Origin: Antedon mediterranea
Lineage: Eukaryota; Echinodermata; Crinoidea; Comatulida; Antedonidae
DNA length: 64,000 nt
Direction: 5' to 3'
NCBI RefSeq assembly: GCF_964355755.1
Contig: NC_092678.1
Span: forward strand, 13,736,922 to 13,800,921
A program made the position numbers and the translations under genes. A model generated the notes under the pieces. It was not told the origin of the DNA. It was given only the letters and a program-made list of their open reading frames with translations, and did no database searches. Shown piece by piece: positions 47,635 through 58,017 of the stretch (position 1 is the first letter of the stretch; each line of letters begins with the position of its first letter).

Positions 47635-47938
47635 GCGATTTTTTTTTTCGTACATAAGTTAGGGACCCCATGTGAAAGATAGCCGAACTACTTCCTAAAT
47701 ATAACTAAACCTAACCCTCTAAATAATCTCTCTCTCACTACAAAGTAAAAGAAGTAGCTCATGGGAGTCGAACCCCATACATCGACATGTAAAGTCCATA
47801 GTCTTATCAACTCGACTAGCGAATTGTAGTTAGCTTAATTCTTACGTCACACTTGTGGATATGACTAATGAATATTCATGTTTATTTTGTGACGTTTCAC
47901 GAGGGGTCCCCAACTTATGTACGAAAAGAAATATCGCG
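47635..47938 (-). mobile_element. MITE with 8-bp target duplication and a tRNA-like core
   Basis: GCCCGTTA is duplicated exactly at 47627-47634 and 47939-47946. The inner ends are inverted copies of GCGAT(T/A)TTT, then TTTTCGTACATAAGTT and (A/G)GGGACC. Between them the minus strand (about 47825-47758) reads like a tRNA: A box GTCGAGTTGATAAG, B box GGTTCGACTCC. An 8-bp duplication suggests a hAT-type element. Confidence 0.65.
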
Positions 47939-48099
47939 GCCCGTTAGACCATTTATTAGAGGAAATCCACCTATATTCACTGTACTGTAAGAATCCTAAT
48001 ATTTATGAAACGGTGTTGCCTAGCTAGGCCTTTCCTAGACCATGCATGGAATAATCAAATGATATTATAATAATGTCTTAGTCATATCCAAGGTCAAAA

Positions 48100-48295
48100 T
48101 AACGAAAACATATAAAAATGAGTTACCGTAGTGTTTACCTACCGTCAACCGTCCCGAAATTGCTGAAAATGTTAAAAAATGTTGATAATTTTTTAAAAAC
48201 ATTTATGTTTTCCCCCAAGTATTAATATCCAGTGTTAAATAACGAAAAAATAAGAGCATGAGTTAGTGTTTACCAACCGATATCGTGAGCTAAAA
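48100..48295 (-). repeat. Inverted copy of the GGTCGGT-headed repeat
   Basis: Read on the minus strand it matches 28880-29160 (GGTTGGTAAACACTAACTCA, then TTATTTAACACTGGATATTA, then AACATTTTTTAACATTTTCA). Confidence 0.65.
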
Positions 48296-48299
48296 CATA

Positions 48300-49287
48300 G
48301 TCGTGTTTGCACGCAATTAACACTTTAGGCGATCTTGTCAAATGTAAAGCACCTTCAGCCGTTTTGCTATTCAATATTGAACTTGATTTTGCTGATAGGG
48401 CATTGACCAGGTTCCTCTTTCACCCCTCCAAATCGTAAATTAAAAATACGTGAGTATCGTTCATATCGTTCACGGTTTATCATAATAGCAAACACTTTTA
48501 CTTGGAATGGTCAAGTCTTCGCAAAAGTTGATGTAAGACGAGACAGATTATGTCACGAGTTACAGGTACTGATATATTATGGTTTTTATTCGTTTTATCT
48601 TGCATATAAATACATTGTATAATCCGGGTTCTAAAATGAAAACAAACAAATGAAAATGAAAAACTCACAAAGAGATTGTTCTTTCTGAGTAAAATATTTG
48701 AAAACGAGATAATGATCATAATGAGGATCATTGTCAAGTGTATAGAAAGAAAATTAATGAAAAAAGGAGGTAATACGGAATTCAAAAATGTAAAAATGTT
48801 ACTGATGAACTGTATCACTGTAACGACATTTGGAATAAACTAAAATGTGTTAAATAATATGATTTTATGTAATGACATAAGATTATATGAATGTGAATAA
48901 AGTGGTGTTTGCGCCACAAAGAGAAAAAGAAGCAGTAACGCAATTGACAATTTGAAATAATACAATAATGTTTATTGAATAAATTGACTGGTATTTTTAC
49001 TAACTTATTATTATAATAATAATATTTATTCGGTCATCAATGTAAAAATAACCAGGAATGAGAATAGGCTAAAGCCCAAACAGATTCTGCACTCACTCCA
49101 TACAATACAATCAGTTAAAGATAAAACCATATACAAGAAAATTATGTGTACTTTAGTTCAATTTCAGTTGTTTTTATGTTGATTTCATATATTTGTGTTT
49201 CTTTATTATTAGTGTTTTAAAGAAATGATACCTCTTAGAAAAAAAGATTAATATTATTGTTGCTTATACTTTTTAATGCAAATAATA
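48300..49287. other. Intronic DNA, no gene seen
   Basis: AT-rich; a minus-strand frame at 48498-48818 is low in complexity and has no domain. Confidence 0.4.
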
Positions 49288-49318
49288 TACCGAACGAAGC
49301 GAGCTCACCTTCTAGTAT
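49288..49318 (+). mobile_element. Isolated Helitron-like 3' end
   Basis: TACCGAACGAAGCGAGCTCA then CCTTCTAG and T. The GCGAAGCGAGC-type core and terminal CTAG match the family 2 ends at 27713 and 3045. The paired arm is lost. Confidence 0.4.
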
Positions 49319-49915
49319 ACATTACATTGAAAATAACATCGTTTTACAACTACAGTACAAAGTACATACACATTAACGTGATTTCCAATTAATCTTAAAT
49401 CACTTTTTATATTCGTTTCTTTTTATATGTATTTTTAAAGATTTATGTATGTTTTTACTTTGTTTTATTACAATTAATCTTCAACCATCTTGGTTAAGAC
49501 CTTCTTGAATTTTCTACGCTTGCTGATGCAATTGTTTTCATTCCTTCCTGTTTTTAAGCTCAGCATAACATTATTATATCAGTGAGATTGGTTCGTTTTA
49601 AGTTCGTTTCCCGTAATTTCAACCATGTTTTGTAAAAGTATAAATGCTGCTAAAGTTAACACTTCGTTGTAACTATGTTGAATATGTCTTTATTAAACTG
49701 ATCTTTATGTATATTAACCATATATCCATTTACTTAAAAGTTGTTTCCAATATCATTTTACACGTTTCCACAGTAAAATCAATAATGTGACCCAAAAAGG
49801 TTGCATAATGGTGATTCAATAATTATTTTGTATTTATGTAACTTATTGTTTGATATTAAAATACCAAATAAAATTGTTTTTGTTTACAAAATACTTTTAC
49901 CATTATCTCTTTAAG

Positions 49916-50334
49916 TGAAGCAACAAAGAAGCAAGACACCCGTTAAAATTGGCCTTGTTTCATCATCTAAAACAGAAGCCGTCGCACACTGGAAACAGCA
50001 TCAAGTTACAAGAACAGTACGTAAACAACGGGTGGTTTTTACCAAAGAACAGCTTTTTCACCTAAATCAGATATTCGCTCAAAAGAAATATTTATCTGCA
50101 AGAGAATTATATAATATTGCAATACAACTTAAATTAAAGCAAGAAGAGGTAAAAAACTGGTTTCAGAATAATCGCGCCAAGATAAGAACAAAAAATAATT
50201 CACAAAATTTAGAATTAACTCAGTCATACTACATGTATGAGCCAGGCATGATTGAGTGTTCGATATTGAATTGTTTTTATCATAATAATGGGTGCTATAC
50301 TATGCTATATCCTATTATAGGTCATAAACAGTAA
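49916..50334 (+). CDS. Exon 2: homeodomain exon of a diverged NK2-type homeobox gene
   Basis: An acceptor (CATTATCTCTTTAAG) ends at 49915. The frame runs to TAA at 50332-50334. There is no ATG before the homeodomain, so an upstream exon is needed; the exon at 28616-28754 fits in phase and gives a 185-residue protein. The homeodomain (about residues 81-140 of the joined product) keeps the core residues L16, F20, L40, W48, F49, N51 and R53, and Q50. FAQKKYLSARE and EEVKNWFQNNRAK resemble the NK2 pattern F-Q-RYLSAPE and QVKIWFQN-R-K. Position 52 is Asn and position 54 is Ala instead of the NK2-typical Tyr. About 45 residues follow, with no NK2-specific domain. Expected role: nuclear DNA-binding regulator. 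An orphan NKL-class gene is the alternative. Confidence 0.7.
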
Positions 50335-50400
50335 ATTGTATAGAACTAACCGATTGATTTCGGTACTCTTTTAATATACATCTTCATTTAACTTTATTTT

Positions 50401-50406
50401 AATAAA
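50401..50406 (+). terminator. Poly(A) signal AATAAA
   Basis: AATAAA lies 67 bp after the homeobox stop codon, followed by T-rich sequence. It is a plausible 3' end for the homeobox transcript. Confidence 0.55.
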
Positions 50407-51155
50407 GATGACTATTATGTTTTATGATTATGGTTTATTAGAATCACAGTTTTGAGAAAAAAGAAGTCAAAAAGATATCTCTAGTAGGCCTATCCTACTG
50501 CTGCATGTATCAGTCCCGGCTACAAAATGATTATCCAGCTTGTTTTTTTTTATTAAGTTCACCAATCTAAATGAGTGCAAACTACTTCTAAGATACCGCC
50601 AAATTGGTATTAGTACATTGAAATTGTAAAATGTTCTTTCTTTTATGGTGTTTCCAAATATTTACTGTATAAATAAAATCCAAAACCAACATTACTGAAA
50701 TAACACTGCTGTGGGTATCTTGTATTCAATGGTATGTAGATCTTAGATAATAATGCATAGAATAATATTTCAATTTGAGTAGTAGTAACAGTAAAATAAT
50801 AATCTTTAATATAATAATAATCTTTAATATAATAATAATCTTTTTATATGCAAAAAAAAGGGAAATCTTTTCAGGTTATTTATTACATTTTCTTTTTGTT
50901 GTTCATTAATAAAATATATTTGTTGTTTGATTAAAGTAATAAGATTAAAAAAAACTTTCTAATTTCTTTGTAGTATGGACATGGACAAAACAAACATTGC
51001 ATTTGCAAACTTTACACATCGTGTTTCCCTTTAACTTCCTGTCAATCTTCCCTTTTTGTTTTCAATATCTAAAATTCCCTATATTAACTTAGTCATGATT
51101 TGTTAAACTTTAAGTTTTAATATCAATATGAAAATCTTGATTTAGATAAATTTAT
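50407..51155. other. Non-coding DNA with a Penelope-like 3' end copy
   Basis: At 50667-50730, AAATCCAAAACCAACATTAC then CACTGCTGTGGGTATC and CAATGG match 35440-35505. This is the terminal part of a Penelope-like 3' UTR in the same orientation. A TAATAATCTTTAATA triplication lies at 50793-50840. No gene. Confidence 0.5.
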
Positions 51156-51368
51156 TTGCAATATTTCAACCTTAAAGAAAGTTCGTTTTTCTCGATTTGC
51201 CTTTCAATATCCTGTAGACGTAATATTTGTCTAGCAAACGATCTTCTACATGCTGTGCCATCCAAACATATCCAACTCGCATTCTTTACTTGCATCGCTC
51301 AACATTCTTCGTTTCTCTCAAAATTATTTTTTTTTCTCTTAACTAATCAAAACTCGTAGCAGTTTGAT

Positions 51369-51568
51369 ATGAATCTTACTTTACTAGTGTTTAAGATATA
51401 TAACCATAAACGAATAGTATCTAATATGCAAGGAACATTCATCGGAAAACGCCCCACTACTGAAAGATTTGTGGAATTACTTCCGATTCCAAGGGCATAT
51501 TCAAACATTGTGTGTGCACCATTTCAACACTCTTTAAACTGTGACATCCCCATATTTCGTATTAATAG
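51369..51568 (+). other. Candidate coding exon, unrecognised
   Basis: An ATG at 51369 opens 66 codons of balanced composition (GKRPTTERFVELLPIPRAYS) that run into AATAG-GTGAGT, a strong splice donor at 51569. The exon would end in phase 2. It lies 1 kb after the homeobox gene on the same strand. No downstream partner or domain is recognised. Confidence 0.25.
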
Positions 51569-51656
51569 GTGAGTATTGATATTACTTTTTTTTAATTTTT
51601 TTTTATTTCATACTCATCCAACAGCGAGTAACCCGCCAATTACAGACTACATAAAC

Positions 51657-51800
51657 AAAGACTTATTATTAAGTCTTTGGGAGTGGAGTTGTAAATTGTC
51701 ATGAGAAAAAAACCCTGACATATGACAGGACTTGAACCCAGGACCCTTAGATTGGTAGCCAAGCATCATAACCACCAAGCCACAGCTCCACTCCATTTCA
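51657..51800 (-). repeat. tRNA-derived repeat with adjacent hairpin
   Basis: On the minus strand (about 51795-51720) it reads GGAGCTGTGGCTTGGTGGTT (A box) and GGGTTCAAGTCC (B box), with an anticodon-like loop CTACCAA. AAAGACTTATTATTAAGTCT forms a hairpin at 51657. It is flanked by GGAGTGGAG in both orientations. Probably a SINE fragment. Confidence 0.5.
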
Positions 51801-52057
51801 AATTAAATAATATGGTCCCATCATTAGGAGGTAATTAAGTATTTAAAGTTAGTTAGTATCTATAGTATTATTCTATTCCCCAAGATAGTTAAAAGAACCA
51901 ATGTCAATGGAGTTTCTTTTATAAACCATTGTTCAATAGTTTTTAGTTTACCCCCCCTCCCACCCCACAATTTTTAATGCTTTAATATTTTTCTACATTT
52001 ACCGTGAATCCCTACGGTGGCCCACAACTGCCACGCACACTATATAAATCATATTAG

Positions 52058-52260
52058 TCACACAATTAAAGAAGGAATCACACAATTAAAGAAGAAATCA
52101 CACAATTAAAGAAGGAATCGTATATAAACAAAAGAAAGCATGAAAATATAAAACGAAATGCACAAATAAAGAAGAAACGCGCAATTAAAGAAGAGCTAAG
52201 CACAATAAGAAGTCCGCAACAAATTCGAAAGCTCCTCCCACAATTAAAGAAGTCCGCAAC
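52058..52260 (+). repeat. Short tandem repeat CACACAATTAAAGAAG
   Basis: A 20-bp unit TCACACAATTAAAGAAGGAA occurs three times in a row, then degenerates with spacers (CACAAATAAAGAAG, GCGCAATTAAAGAAG, CCACAATTAAAGAAG). Confidence 0.85.
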
Positions 52261-52261
52261 A

Positions 52262-52695
52262 TGGGGTCAAATGGAAGAAAATCAATGACTGGAAATGAGT
52301 CTATGAAAAGTTTACAAACATTTCATCATCATGGCGCCAGCCATGAGTAGCCAACCGATTAAAGATGTGTTGAATAACCTAAAATTAATTCATCTTTTAA
52401 CAAATTTTGAGAGAGAAAGGGTAAATTATTATTATTAAATGTTAGGCTGACACTAGGCTAGGGAGGCCTAGCTAGCCTAGGCCATAAATCAAACCTTTTC
52501 TCTCTCAAAATGGTCAAATTGCAAGTTCTCTAACACATTAATCAGTGTCAATGAAATGATTAGTCATATATTGAAATAGCCTTCAAATTCATTTAATTCA
52601 ACCAACCAAACACTCTACATGCTGCATCTATATGTTTTGTAAACTTTTCATAGACTCATTTCCAGCCGTTGATTTTCTCCCATTTGATCCCATGT
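52262..52695. repeat. Inverted repeat holding two related mini-exon-like segments
   Basis: Arms 52262-52316 and 52637-52695 are inverted copies (GGGTCAAATGGAAGAAAATC and AAATGAGTCTATGAAAAGTT). Inside, the plus strand from 52331 reads MAPAMSSQPIKDVLNNLK, then NFERERV, ending near a GGTAAAT donor-like site. The minus strand (52540-52490) reads NVLENLQFDHFEREKV. The two peptides are clearly related, so a gene fragment has been duplicated in inverted orientation. Confidence 0.5.
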
Positions 52696-52727
52696 AAAAG
52701 GTTAGAATTTAATTGCGCCGTATAAAA

Positions 52728-53033
52728 AAGGGCCAAATCAAAAAGAGCCGAACGTAATGCAGAAAGAGCCGAATAAAAAAAGGGCCGAATTAAAAAGAGC
52801 CGAGCGTAATGGTAAATGGGCCGAATAAAAAAGAGCCGAATGCTGAAAGAGCTGCGTAATGGTAAATGGGCCGAATAAAAAAGAGCCGAATGCTGAAAGA
52901 GCCGAACGTAATGGTAAATGGGCCGAATAGAAATGCGACAAATGCTGAAAGAGCCGAACGTATGGTAAATGGGCCGAATAGAAATGCGCCGAATGGTAAA
53001 AGAGCCGAACGTAATGGTAAAAGAGCCGAATAG
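52728..53033 (-). repeat. GCCGAA tandem repeat, about 57-60-bp higher-order unit
   Basis: GAGCCGAACGTAATGGTAAA then TGGGCCGAATAGAAATGC and GCCGAATGCTGAAA repeat about five times with sub-repeats every 18-20 bp. Open frames on the minus strand are driven by the repeat and are not genes. Confidence 0.85.
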
Positions 53034-53829
53034 AATTAAAATTTGCTGCCGGAGAGAGCGATGGCGTTCCATACTTTTCAACCTTATTTTTGTAGTTGAG
53101 CCTCTTGACCTCAAAATGTATTTTATTCCTACACCAAGATAATATAGTTCCACATACCATGTGCTTGTTTACTAAGAAAAATATTAATTTTAAGTGCTAA
53201 AAAAACAGTTTTATCCCGATATGAGGCCTTTTATGATTCGAATATTTCATAGTAACAACCCATCTACCATGAAAAATATCTGTTTTGTCCATTTTAAAAA
53301 TAATTTTTGGAAAATTCCGAGAGGCTCAACTACCAAAACGCCATTTTATGGTATGATGTCATCGCAAGCCAATCAAACCTTCGCATTCGACCGCTCCACA
53401 TGTCTCACGGTTGAACGATTGTCACATGGTGTCAGGCCTGTCCAATTACACGGCCGGGAAAATAATGCATTGAAATTCTTCGAATGAGGTTAAATAAACA
53501 CTCTTTTTTTTTAATATAATAAATAAGTACTATCATATTTGATTGAATTTTACAATGTTGATATACAAAATATATTACTTAAAACCGTGATTTTATATAA
53601 TTATTTTTACGAAAAAAATGACTAGTTCATGCAATTGTCGACTGAGGGCGCAATTTGTTTACATCATTCGTGGCTAAAAACGATCATTTTCGGCGATGTT
53701 TTAAACCCTATATTTCGAAAACTACAAGTCATATTTTCATAATTCTTTCTTTATTATAATATTGATACAAAATACTAACAGGCAATGTATAACTTGTTTG
53801 CAAAATATTAACTTTTAATTTTACATCGT
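53034..53829. other. Non-coding DNA, no gene seen
   Basis: A plus-strand frame at 53194-53487 has no domain. 53640-53720 is somewhat GC-richer. Nothing else stands out. Confidence 0.35.
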
Positions 53830-54090
53830 TATCCCTAATACTACTAGGCCTACTACTACTAGCCTAGCCTAATAGGACTAGCAGGCCTAGCTACTCTAGG
53901 GCCAGGCCTAGCTAGGCCCTAGGCCCTATAGCATAGAGGGCCTAGTAGGCCTAGTAGGCCCTAGCTAGACCTGTGCTCTCTAAAAGCCTACATAGAAGCA
54001 GCTTTCCGGCTTAGTTAGCCTGGCCTTGAGTAGGCTAGCCTACTACTAGTACTACTAGGTAGGCCTAGCCTAGTATTACTCTAGTAGGCT
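53830..54090. repeat. GGCCTA-rich tract
   Basis: Dense CTAGGCCTA and TAGGCCTAG words on both strands, the strongest such patch in the window. It overlaps the start of the three-copy tandem block. Confidence 0.75.
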
Positions 54091-54105
54091 ACCTAATTAA
54101 AATTA

Positions 54106-54719
54106 TGCCGTGGCTAAAGATACGGTACCGTATTCTAACTTCTGTTTACTAAAGGTACGGTAAAATTGCATTACGTCATAACCAGCCAATGGGGTGCTGG
54201 TACGTGTGTGACGTCATCGTATAAGGACTTTGTGGATTTTTTTCGTATCGCGAAAACAGTGATCAACCGCATTTTCTTTATGCTTCATTTATCGATATTA
54301 TCGCCGTCGTGTGTGATAAAAACTAAATGTAGCCTACGTCTGTTATTATTATTGAAAAGCCAAAACATGTTGATTTTAATTCTAGAATACAGAAAACCGT
54401 TTCAAAAGAGGCCTAGGCCTACTTACTACGTACTATAACCTCATTATATGAGTTTGTTTGTGTAGGGAAAGCGATGCCAGGCTGGGGCCAACTGCATGTG
54501 TGCGCTAATTTCTGTAACTCGTCAGCCCTGGGGCTACTGTCTAAATCATAGTATTTGAGGGCCCCTTTATATACAACGGATGCGATATGAAAAAAAGTCC
54601 TTATATGATGACGTCACACACGTCCCACCACTCCATTGGCTGATTATGACGTAATGCAATTTTACCGTACCTTTAGTAAACAGAAGTTAGAATACGGTAC
54701 CGTATCTTTAGCCACGGCG
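54106..54719. mobile_element. Long-TIR element with 9-bp target duplication (Mutator-like), 614 bp
   Basis: TTAAAATTA is duplicated exactly at 54097-54105 and 54720-54728. The TIRs run about 130 bp: GCCGTGGCTAAAGATACGGT, then ACCGTATTCTAACTTCTGTT, then GGTACGGTAAAATTGCATTA. Long TIRs with a 9-bp duplication fit Mutator-like elements. The interior encodes only short frames, so it is non-autonomous. Confidence 0.8.
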
Positions 54720-55086
54720 TTAAAATTAGGCCCAGGCTCTACGCCTAGCTTGGCCTTCTAGGCCTCCTATATATTATTAATATATTATTTAATTATTATT
54801 AATTTTAGTTTTAATAAATTTACAGTATTCATTACAAAAACTGTAAATTAATATTATGAGGATTATATACAGTATATACCCTATATGTATGCAATGACAT
54901 AATAGGGAATATTATATGTAATAATTACAATATAAATAATAATGACAAAAGCATCATATATTAACATTTGGTTTTGCTCATCACTGCATATTTAAATTAG
55001 TATGCAATCATATTACATTTAATAAGTTAAGTTAATTTTATAAAATTGTTATAATAATTATTAATGTTATACTATTGACATTGTAG

Positions 55087-55150
55087 GTACATATATAGCA
55101 GCAACCTGAAGTGGCTAAGCAGATTTGGACCATACCTACCATCTATATAG
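55087..55150 (+). other. Exon-like segment, copy A (degenerate)
   Basis: Bounded by TTGTAG and GTAAGA. Compared with copies B and C it has lost 17 bases and now reads into a stop at its end, so it could not be a working exon. Confidence 0.3.
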
Positions 55151-55648
55151 GTAAGATTATTTTACTGTTCAAGAACTAGCAAATATTAAATTGGATGTTA
55201 AACAGTTTACCATGCTATTAATTTGTAATATTAACAATCAATCACTACCACTGGCTGGGTAGGCTTTTTATTTTGATATACTAGCTAGACCTGTGCTCTC
55301 TAGCACTAGCAGCCTAAAGAGAAGCAGCTTTCCAGCTTATTTAGCCTTGCCTAGAGCAATAGGCTAGGTATAAGTAGGCTACCTAATTAGGCCTAGGATC
55401 TACGCCTATATATTATTATTTAATTATTATTAATTTTAGTTTTAATATATTTACAGTATTTATTACAAATAATGTTTATTATGAGGATACCTGGCTATAT
55501 ATACCCTATGCAATGACATAGGGCATACGCCTACAGTACCCTGTATGTAATAATTACAATAAAAATAATGAATTTTAATAATCGTTTTTGCTCATCACTG
55601 CATATTCAAATTAGTGTGTATGCAACCATAGTAAATTTGATAAGTTTA

Positions 55649-57265
55649 TTGGTTATCCGCCTCAAGCGGATAAGCCCTTGGAATTGTTGTGTTTCTTTTT
55701 TTTTTTCTTTTTTTATTCTTCTTTCTTTCCGCCACTTTTGTACGCGACATTTCTCTGCAACGTGTTAACATAAAATGTTGTAACTTGGTAAACATTTAGA
55801 CATTTAACTGAAGATGTGCAGCCAAGCTTTTTTGCGAGGTCAGATCCACGTAGCGTAAGTTACGCGCGATTTTCTGAAAATCTTAAATTGATCATAACTT
55901 CGAAACCGATAAATATTTTTTAACGTAACTTTCAGCCACGTTTTCTTCACATCAATGGCTAACTTTTTCGATCTTTAGCACATTTTTGAACACGAGAAAG
56001 TTTGCGCGTAAATTGCGTTTGAAATTTTAAAATGTTCCAAATTTGTACACGCTGTTTCTCTGCAACGCGTTAACATAACATGTTGTAACTTGGTCAACAT
56101 ATAGACATTTAACTGTAATTGTGCAGCCAAGCTTTTGGACGCTGCAAGAGGCGCGTATCGTAAGTTACGCGCGATTTTCTAAAAATCTTAAATTGATCAT
56201 AACTTTGAAACAGATTTTTTAACGTAATTTTCAGCCACGTTTGCTTCACATCAATTGTTAACTTTTTAAACCCTACCGAATTTTGTAACATTCGAAAGTG
56301 CGCGCGTAAACGGCGTTTGAAATTTTAAAATGCTTGAAATCAATTTCTGATTAAATTAGAGCACGATTCAGGTCATTTTAAGCGTTTAAAAATTGCCACT
56401 GGTGCGCACATTTTTACGCGCTCACGGCGCAGGGAACGCGTATGACCCTTTCTTTTGCATAAATTGTGTTTTTCAAACTTCGGTTAACACTTTTACGTTA
56501 TTTTATTCACGTTTCCACTTGAAATGACGTTCTACAAGCACGTTAAACTTGACCGGTTGCGCACGTAAAACGTTAAAAAATGTGAAAATGTTGCAAAATA
56601 TGTCTACTTTTAAATATGATACAGTTCATCAGAACGCCAGGTTACCCCTATTTTTTATTTTATTTTCTTACAGTGTATGAATCATAGGTGTGATTTATTA
56701 TAGTGTTGAATGTTAAAACGTGTTTGATGGCTACATTATTTGCATATTAAATATAATTTTTGAAATTGTTATCATCAAACAAACAATAACATTTTCAAAG
56801 AGCAGAACAATAAACAAAACTTTTATATTTTTTCTTCACATGTTGAATATATAAAACTTGAAAGTATGCACTTTCGTAATATGTTTAAAATTTGTGAAGA
56901 TTTCATAATACTAATAGTTAAACTTATGATTTAGTTTGATATGTAATAATGAACTTCCATCGAGGGGTGTTCACGACATACCGAATGAACGAGTAATTTT
57001 TCTTCGGATTTTCTTTAGCAGGAGTTCATATGGCTCGATATGTAGTGCAACCGACTTTGGTATCAGAGGTACCGGGATCGAATCCCATCACGGGAAAGCA
57101 ATTAAATAAAAGGATTTATTAGGCTATTACACTGAAAGGGCAGTTTTAATTTCGAATAGGCTACTTTTTGGAAAAGGCATAGCTGAAAAGTACTTGAATG
57201 CGCAAGATACGTTTTGTTGCGGGCGGATAACCAACTCGTCCTAAAGTGACGAGTTTAAGTTCTAG
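55649..57265 (+). mobile_element. Helitron-like element, family 1, complete non-autonomous copy, 1.6 kb
   Basis: The 5' end has TTGGTTATCCGC-CTCAA-GCGGATAA, a hairpin. The 3' end has GCGGATAACC, then AACTCGTC-CTAAA-GTGACGAGTT, TTAAGTT and CTAG. The 5' TTATCCGC and 3' GCGGATAA are subterminal inverted repeats. The neighbouring copy C of the tandem block gives the empty site: insertion between A and T. Internally, two copies of a 300-bp segment (GCAACG(C/T)GTTAACATAA, GTTACGCGCGATTTTCT) repeat at about 55750 and 56045. A weak tRNA-like B box (GGGATCGAATCCC) lies near 57070. No protein. Confidence 0.7.
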
Positions 57266-57306
57266 TTTTAATTAATTCTTATAATAATGTTATACTATAT
57301 TTTAAG

Positions 57307-57387
57307 GTACATATATAGCGGCAACCCGAAGTGGCTAAAACATTTTGAACAGATTTGGAACAATACCTATACCTACCATCTATATTG
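57307..57387 (+). other. Exon-like segment, copy B (81 nt)
   Basis: After TTTTAAG and before GTAAGT, 81 nt are open in phase 2-2 and read YIYSGNPKWLKHFEQIW. It aligns with copy C with few changes. Confidence 0.3.
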
Positions 57388-57936
57388 GTAAGTTTATTTT
57401 ACTGTTCAAGAACTAGTAAATTTTAAATTGTGTTTACCATATGCTATTAATTTGTAATATTAACAATAAATTATTACCACTGGCTGGATAGGCTAGGCCT
57501 ATATTATAGGCCCTATTTTTATTTTAATATACTAGCTAGACCTGTGCTCTTTAGCACTAGCAGCCTACAGAGAAGCAGCTTTCCAACTTATTTAGCCTAG
57601 AGCAATAGGCTAGGTATTAGTAGGCTACCTAATTAGGCCTAGGCTCTACACCTATATATTATTATTTAATTATTATTAATTTTAGTTTTAATATATTTAC
57701 AGTATTTATTACAAATATTGTTTATTATGAGGATACCTGGTTATATATACCCTATGCAATGACATAGGGCATATACGCCTACCCTCTATGTAATAATTAC
57801 AATATAAATAATGAATTTTAATATTCGTTTTTGCTCATCACTGCATATTCAAATTAGTGTGTATGCAAACACAGTAAATTTAATAAGTTAATTTTAATTA
57901 ATTCTTATAATAATGTTATACAGTACTATTTTTTAG

Positions 57937-58017
57937 GTACATATATAGCGGCAACCCGAAGTGGCTAAAACAATTTAAACAGATTTGGAACAATACCTAT
58001 ACCTACCATCTATATAG
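57937..58017 (+). other. Exon-like segment, copy C (81 nt)
   Basis: After TATTTTTTAG and before GTAAGT, 81 nt are open in phase 2-2 and read YIYSGNPKWLKQFKQIW. Same splice-like borders as copy B. It could be a real small exon of an unseen gene or chance within a repeat. Confidence 0.3.

Noticed and set aside
52656-53160. Two overlapping minus-strand frames of 140-165 codons
   Set aside because: Driven by the GCCGAA tandem repeat; the same short phrases recur in both frames, as expected of a repeat.
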